Source: an uncultured Christensenella sp.
GTDB taxonomy: Bacteria; Bacillota; Clostridia; Christensenellales; Borkfalkiaceae
Assembly: GCA_910586345.1 (NCBI GenBank)
Contig: CAJUHC010000024.1
Location: 7,516 to 21,265, forward strand
Length of the DNA stretch: 13,750 nt
Direction of reading: 5' to 3'
The position numbers and the translations under genes are program-made. Shown piece after piece: positions 12,672-13,750 of this stretch. The notes under the pieces were generated by a model. That model did no database searches, had not been told where the DNA came from, and was given only the letters and a program-made list of their open reading frames with translations. Numbering within the stretch: the first letter of the stretch is position 1; each line of letters starts with the position of its first letter.

Positions 12672-13220
12672 ATGTCGAGAATAGGTAAATTACCCGTAGC
12701 GATTCCCGCAGGAGTAAGCATTACGTTTGAAAACGGACTTCTGACCGTTAAAGGCGCGAAAGGTACGCTTACGCAGCAGGTTGTCGGGGATATAGAAATT
12801 AAGCTCGAAGGAGCGGAAGCGCACGTACTCAATACGGGCAAAACCGCGGATTCCAACGCTAAACACGGACTGTACCGCGCACTTTTGCACAATATGGTCG
12901 TAGGCGTAACCGAAGGATATAAAAAGACGCTTAAAGTAAACGGCGTCGGCTGGAAGGTTGCGAAGCAGGGAGCCAAAGTCGTTCTCAACGTCGGTTTCTC
13001 TCATCCCGTAGACTTTGCAGAGCCCGCGGGAGTTAAACTCGAATGCCCCAGCGCGAACGAAATCGTGGTTTCCGGTATCGATAAAACCTTGGTCGGTCAG
13101 ACCGCCGCGAATATCCGCAAAATCAGAGTTCCCGAACCTTATCACGGTTACGGCATCGCTTACAGCGACGAAGTAATCGAGCGTAAGGAAGGCAAGACGG
13201 GCGGCAAGGGCAAGAAGTAA
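12672..13220 (+). CDS. rplF: 50S ribosomal protein L6
   Basis: L6 lies near the factor-binding region and contacts the sarcin-ricin loop area. The 182 residues have the duplicated L6 fold: MSRIGKLPVAIPAGVSITFE with LTVKGAKGTLTQ in the first half. The second half has GVGWKVAKQGAKVVLNVGFS, then NEIVVSGIDKTLVGQTAANI and IRKIRVPEPYHGYGIAYSDE, ending in a Lys/Gly tail. TAAGGAGG after rpsH precedes ATG 12672 by 10 nt. Confidence 0.98.
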   Translation: MSRIGKLPVAIPAGVSITFENGLLTVKGAKGTLTQQVVGDIEIKLEGAEAHVLNTGKTADSNAKHGLYRALLHNMVVGVTEGYKKTLKVNGVGWKVAKQGAKVVLNVGFSHPVDFAEPAGVKLECPSANEIVVSGIDKTLVGQTAANIRKIRVPEPYHGYGIAYSDEVIERKEGKTGGKGKK

Positions 13221-13233
13221 GAGGTAAAAAATT

Positions 13234-13602
13234 ATGATTAAGAAAATAGATAAAAACAGTGAAAGGCAGCGCCGTCACGAAAGAGTCCGTAAAAAGGTCT
13301 CCGGCACGGCGGAAGCTCCCCGTCTCAGCGTTTACAGAAGTCTTAACCACATTTACGTACAGCTCATTGACGATACGAAAGGCGTAACGCTTTGCTCTGC
13401 TTCCACGATGGAAAAGGACGTAAAGGCTGAAATAAAGGATATGACTAAAACCGAAGCTGCAAAGGTTGTAGGAAAGAAGGCGGCTGAGAAAGCTCTTGAA
13501 AAGGGCGTTAAAGCGGTCGTGTTCGACAGAGGCGGTTATATTTATACCGGTCGCGTTCAGGCGGTAGCGGACGGCGCAAGAGAAGCCGGACTGAATTTCT
13601 AA
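13234..13602 (+). CDS. rplR: 50S ribosomal protein L18
   Basis: L18 binds 5S rRNA together with L5. The 122 residues include RRHERVRKKVSGTAEAPRLS, VYRSLNHIYVQLIDDTKGVT and the C-terminal VVFDRGGYIYTGRVQAVADG followed by AREAGLNF, the standard signature. The ribosome binding site AGAGG at the rplF stop is weaker than at most junctions. Its own stop TAA is the start of the rpsE binding site AAGGAG. Confidence 0.98.
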   Translation: MIKKIDKNSERQRRHERVRKKVSGTAEAPRLSVYRSLNHIYVQLIDDTKGVTLCSASTMEKDVKAEIKDMTKTEAAKVVGKKAAEKALEKGVKAVVFDRGGYIYTGRVQAVADGAREAGLNF

Positions 13603-13612
13603 GGAGCTTATT

Positions 13613-13750
13613 ATGGAAGAAAAGAAAGAAAGACCTGCAAGAAGAGAACAAAGACGTAGGCAGGAAGACGACGGCTTAATCAAAAAGCTCATTCAGGTTA
13701 ACAGAGTAACCAAGACCGTCAAGGGCGGCAGAAATATGCGTTTCGCGGCT
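13613..13750 (+). CDS. rpsE: 30S ribosomal protein S5, 5' part only
   Basis: The first 46 codons are present and run off the window edge. After a charged leader (MEEKKERPARREQRRRQEDD) comes LIKKLIQVNRVTKTVKGGRN-MRFAA, the start of the S5 double-stranded RNA-binding domain. S5 is involved in decoding accuracy and the mRNA entry tunnel. AAGGAG at 13601-13606, overlapping the rplR stop, lies 6 nt before ATG 13613. Position after rplR is the standard spc order. Confidence 0.96.
   Translation, partial: MEEKKERPARREQRRRQEDDGLIKKLIQVNRVTKTVKGGRNMRFAA

Noticed and set aside
13123..13692. 189-residue minus-strand ORF
   Set aside because: Antisense to rplF, rplR and rpsE; no independent support.

Overview
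The window looks like a chromosomal segment from a low- to mid-GC Bacillota, most likely an uncultured gut-type member of the Clostridia. The grounds are strong AGGAG ribosome binding sites, consensus sigma-A-type promoters, a short zinc-binding (C+) S14, a zinc-ribbon L24, standard bacterial code with mostly TAA stops, and a second EF-G-like gene separate from the S10 cluster. No species can be named from the sequence alone.

Left part (1-1527): a 66-bp tandem repeat runs up to the start codon of a CobW-type GTPase fused to a C-terminal domain resembling the YcgQ/TIGR03943 family. A strong terminator follows. Next is a free-standing 54-residue orphan gene with its own consensus promoter and a palindromic terminator shared with the converging EF-G-like gene.

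Middle part (1528-5334): on the minus strand lie an EF-G-like factor (fusA2 class, 685 aa from the start chosen here, with non-canonical G motifs) and a short Xre-type repressor that ends at an in-frame stop 11 codons before its family's usual end. Divergent from the repressor is an AT-rich lipoprotein gene whose promoter carries a 17-bp inverted repeat exactly in the -35/-10 spacer, a likely operator. Between the lipoprotein and the ribosomal genes is a conserved-looking structured element, about 200 nt, best read as a minus-strand 6S-like RNA. It has its own promoter and shares a bidirectional terminator with the lipoprotein. Its promoter is back to back with the S10 operon promoter.

Right part (5335-13750): the S10-spc ribosomal protein cluster in standard order: rpsJ-rplC-rplD-rplW-rplB-rpsS-rplV-rpsC-rplP-rpmC-rpsQ, then rplN-rplX-rplE-rpsN-rpsH-rplF-rplR-rpsE, the last cut by the window edge. 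Most junctions use a compact TAAGGAG in which the upstream stop codon is part of the next ribosome binding site. Spacing is interrupted in three places: a 222-nt leader before rpsJ, 136 nt between rpsJ and rplC, and 246 nt between rpsQ and rplN. The last is exactly the boundary between the separate S10 and spc operons of E. coli and carries hairpins, a tiny ORF and a weak promoter candidate.

The ribosomal cluster itself is ordinary. The best leads are the nonsense-interrupted repressor with its operator, the 6S-like RNA divergent from the S10 promoter, the gap at the S10/spc boundary, the altered GTPase motifs in the EF-G-like protein, and the repeat array joined to the CobW-like fusion gene.
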